Below, piece by piece: positions 61,335 to 64,000 of a stretch of DNA of 64,000 bases. This DNA is from Dryomyza anilis (lineage: Eukaryota > Arthropoda > Insecta > Diptera > Dryomyzidae): NCBI GenBank assembly GCA_951804985.1, contig OX638132.1, forward strand, positions 18,705,529-18,769,528, written 5' to 3'. The position numbers and the translations under genes are program-made. Position 1 is the stretch's first letter; each line of letters starts with the position of its first letter. Below the pieces are notes generated by a model, which did not search any database, was not told the origin of the DNA, and saw nothing but the letters and a program-made list of their open reading frames with translations.

Positions 61335-61881
61335 TTCCCAAAACACATCGATGTTTTAAAGACACTCGATATATTGCTTCGATACATCGATGTTTTTCGA
61401 TGCAATATAAGCATTAGAATTTATGCGATACATCGATGTATTTTTTTGATATATCGAATAACAGTTCAATTCATATTTGCCATTCGAAACTAGCTAAATT
61501 TAATTAAATTGGATTATTTATGGAATTCTATATGAAATTAAACACTTTAAATTACCATTTGGCTGTCGTGTTTTTCTCAAAATGACATAACATGAACTTA
61601 AACATTTTTGATTCTCAACGCCTTAGGTATTATGTATAACAAAAAAAACGTTCCAAGTACAATACTTATTAATTTAAACTAATATATCTTATTTTGGTTA
61701 TTTGACATATAAAAACTTATTAAATCTTCATAAAAATTAAAATTCTTAACCTAATAATTTTTCATTCGATGCATTGAAAACATCGATGATCTTGTTCGAT
61801 ACATCGGAAAACATCGATGTAACGAGACGTTGTATTATATCGACCAAAACATCAATGTTTTTATCAGATGGACATCACTAT
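61335..61881. mobile_element. TCGATACATCGATG-rich MITE-like element, copy 2
   Basis: Same order as copy 1: CATCGATGTTTTAAAGACAC, AACTAGCTAAATTTAATTAA, ACATCGATG repeats and the end GATGGACATCACTA. The left terminus is truncated or replaced. Confidence 0.75.
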
Positions 61882-62080
61882 TTCCGAATAACAATTTATC
61901 GAGGTACTGTTAACCTTTAACATTTCAATGTGTTTCAGTGGTAACATTTGGGAGGGGTTTAATGTAGTAAGTATCGTAGTTGTGTGTTTTAGTGTGGTGA
62001 ATTCCGGAGTGGTGAATTTAAAGATTTATGGTGTGGATAACTTAACCTTTGATATCACTCTAACATATTAATTATTTAAC

Positions 62081-62290
62081 TTGCGTGAGTTTTGGGTTTG
62101 GAGTGGTGAGTTTTATGTGGTGAGTTTCAGTGTGGTGAGTTTCGGTGTGGTGAGTTTTAGTGTGGTGAGTTTTAGTGTGGTAAATTTCAGTGTGGTGAGT
62201 TTCATTTTGGTGAGTTTTAGTGTAGTGAGTTTCAGTATGGTGAGTTTTAGTGTGGTGAGTTCCAAAGTGGTAAGTTTACAGATTTTTGTG
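62081..62290. repeat. 15-bp minisatellite (GTGTGGTGAGTTTTA)n
   Basis: About 12 units of GTGGTGAGTTTYAGT. The plus-strand frame (Val-Ser-Phe-Ser-Val repeats) is a by-product of the 15-bp unit. Confidence 0.93.
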
Positions 62291-63016
62291 GTGGATAATA
62301 CATCTTAAATATTTAACTTTCATGGGCGATGCCACAGAATCCATATGATTTTTTTATATTATGGGAGGTGCCACGCCCAGTCCAACCTATAATATTCCCA
62401 GGTACAATATATATTGTGTCAAACTTTTTTTCGATTCGATAGTTTTGCTTAATCGGAACCAAAATATATAATAGAAGATAAATAATAATAACAGGTGTGT
62501 CTAAAGAATTTGATACAACATGTCGTATGAGTGTCAAACTTAACCCATTGTAGAATCCTTTCTGGAAGAATGCAAGTCGGGGAGTTATAAAATAGCTTTA
62601 AAATTAAGCAGAAAGTCTAAATCCCTAAATATTACAAACAAATGTTTACCAATGAGGGACTACTTACCTTGTTTATAGATAAAACTTAATGTCATAGGTA
62701 CAGAAAAACTCACTTCGCTGTTAGAAGATTTCAGGACACATGTTATGTGGAATATTTTACACATTTTTAAATTTGTATAAAATAAATTTAAAAATTAAAG
62801 CGCATATATGCGCTCTAAAATTAAAGTCTTCTTTTTTGATAATTTCTTTTTTTAAAGTCGACTTTAAATTTAGAATTTTAAAATTTGTCCCCCTTTGCAA
62901 TTTAAACCTATTGCTTATAATTAAATATTTTGTTAGTACATATGAATGCAGGTGTTATGTTTGTTGTTTTTTTTTAATCCTCCGCTAACTAAACTAAATA
63001 TTTTTGAAATGCTTAC

Positions 63017-63133
63017 TGCATTCAGCTTCATCGGACTTGTCGCGACAGTCGGCGCTTCCATCGCACTTCCAACTGCGCGGAATACACTGCTCGCCGTTGA
63101 CACATTTGAACTCATTGCTGCTGCAAAAGTTCA
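63017..63133 (-). CDS. LpR: Lipophorin receptor exon: second LDLa module (LA2)
   Basis: The exon encodes one LDLa module: [17 protein letters not shown], then RSWKCDG and the acidic motif [12 protein letters not shown] nearer in-frame AG lies inside the module at about 63123, but it would give the wrong phase. The acceptor at 63134 (CACAG) gives two bases TG that join the final A of the previous exon into ATG. The donor is GTAAGC just left of 63017. The length of 117 nt keeps phase 1-1. A 184-nt intron separates it from LA1. A very long intron of about 28.5 kb follows before LA3, so the first two modules stand apart from the rest of the gene. Confidence 0.92.
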
Positions 63134-63317
63134 CTGTGGTGTGTCGTGTATTTTAAGGACACAGTAGAGGTGTTGATGGTGCAAAAATACAATGTAGTGT
63201 GTATCAAGTATAAATTGTGTTTGTGTTGTGTTGAAAAAGTGTAAAAATTGTGTTAAAAGGGTAGGAAGAAAAATGTGTAAAATAAAAACATAAATTATCG
63301 AAGGAACAAAAACTTAC

Positions 63318-63437
63318 TGCACAGCGCGGTATCCTCGTCGGAGCCATCGGCACAGTCGCTCTCCTGATCGCAGCGCCACTGTTTGGGAATGCAGTGACCA
63401 TTGCGGCATCTGAATTGGTTGACGCCGCATGTGGAAT
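63318..63437 (-). CDS. LpR: Lipophorin receptor exon: first LDL-receptor class A module in the window (LA1)
   Basis: This exon encodes one ligand-binding LDLa module of an insect lipophorin receptor, a cell-surface receptor that binds lipophorin and supports lipid uptake. The minus strand reads [20 protein letters not shown] and then DCADGSDE, the calcium-binding acidic signature, with six cysteines in LDLa spacing. The acceptor is at 63438 (CAG) and the donor at 63317 (GTAAGT). The exon is 120 nt and starts with two bases of a split codon and ends with one, so it is phase 1-1, as is usual for LDLa exons. The codon completed across the next junction is Met. Upstream exons (signal peptide, possibly more LA modules) are outside the window. 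I cannot tell LpR1 from LpR2. Confidence 0.93.
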
Positions 63438-64000
63438 CTGTAAAAGTGAAAAAAAAATGCATATAATATTCGAATAAAACTATAGTATACTCTTAAATAT
63501 TATTAAATACTATAAAATACAATAAAATACTATACTATAAAATACTATAAAATACTATAAAATACTATGAAATACAATAAAATACTATAAAATACTATAA
63601 AATACTATAAAATACTATAAAATACTTTAAAATGCTATAAAATATTATAAAATACTACAAAATTCTATAAAATACTATAAAATACTATAAAATACTATAA
63701 AATACTATAAAATACTATAAAATACTATAAAATACTATAAAATACTATAAAATACTATAAAATACTATAAAATACTATAAAATACTATAAAATACTATAA
63801 AATACTATAAAATACTATAAAATACTATAAAATACTATAAAATACTATAAAATACTATAAAATACTATAAAATACTATAAAATACTATAAAATACTATAA
63901 AATACAATAAAATACTATAAAATACTATAAAATACTATAAAATACTTTAAAATGCTATAAAATATTATAAAATACTACAAAATTCTATAAAATACTATAA
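63438..64000. repeat. 10-bp minisatellite at the window edge (TACTATAAAA)n
   Basis: From about 63476 to the window end the sequence is nearly pure tandem TACTATAAAA with a few variant units (ATACAATAAA, ATACTTTAAAATGC). The variant block near 63620-63680 recurs near 63945-64000, so a longer unit of roughly 325 bp is superimposed. It lies in the intron just upstream of LA1 and continues past the window. Confidence 0.95.

Noticed and set aside
63204..63401. 65-codon minus-strand frame over the LA1 exon
   Set aside because: A different frame from the LDLa module; the module frame has the six cysteines and correct splice phase.

Overview
The window looks like nuclear DNA of a higher fly (Diptera, probably Brachycera/Schizophora; I cannot fix the genus). 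It is AT-rich, with very long introns, many short inverted-repeat elements, a tRNA-derived SINE family and large satellite-like arrays. One host gene can be supported. It is a lipophorin receptor (LpR1/LpR2-type member of the LDL receptor family), encoded on the minus strand and crossing the whole window. Its 5' end lies beyond position 64000. Its 3' end (transmembrane segment and cytoplasmic tail) was not found and probably lies before position 1.

I resolved eleven exons by eye, each with AG/GT borders and matching codon phase. In transcript order they are 63318-63437, 63017-63133, 34368-34490, 32745-32971, 20019-20283, 19719-19941, 18285-18617, 16563-16781, 15821-16175, 13441-13639 and 13004-13123. 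Together they give 2301 nt (767 codons): eight LDL-receptor class A modules, two EGF modules, a six-bladed YWTD propeller, a third EGF module and the start of a Ser/Thr/Pro-rich juxtamembrane stalk. A further long open frame on the same strand (9765-11300) can be read as a 1401-nt, phase 1-1 exon (9899-11299). It would add a 467-codon Thr/Asp-rich insert to the stalk. This is the most interesting coding prediction here and it is unproven.

Layout: 1-13003 holds the stalk-side intron(s), the candidate exon, SINE and MITE copies and two 11-bp minisatellites (3.4-4.6 kb and 11.7-12.5 kb). 13.0-20.3 kb is the exon-dense part with EGF, propeller and last LA modules. 20.3-32.7 kb is a 12.5-kb intron with a 171-bp higher-order array, a near-perfect foldback element and SINE and MITE copies. 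32.7-34.5 kb holds LA3-LA5. 34.5-63.0 kb is a 28.5-kb intron between LA2 and LA3, almost wholly made of repeats: 182-bp, 190-bp and 255-bp arrays, a 12-bp minisatellite, twin MITEs and a large inverted pair. 63.0-63.4 kb holds LA1 and LA2, and the window ends inside a 10-bp minisatellite.

I see no bacterial-type features, CRISPR array, rRNA, intact transposase or reverse transcriptase. All domain calls come from reading the translated sequence. No database search was run.
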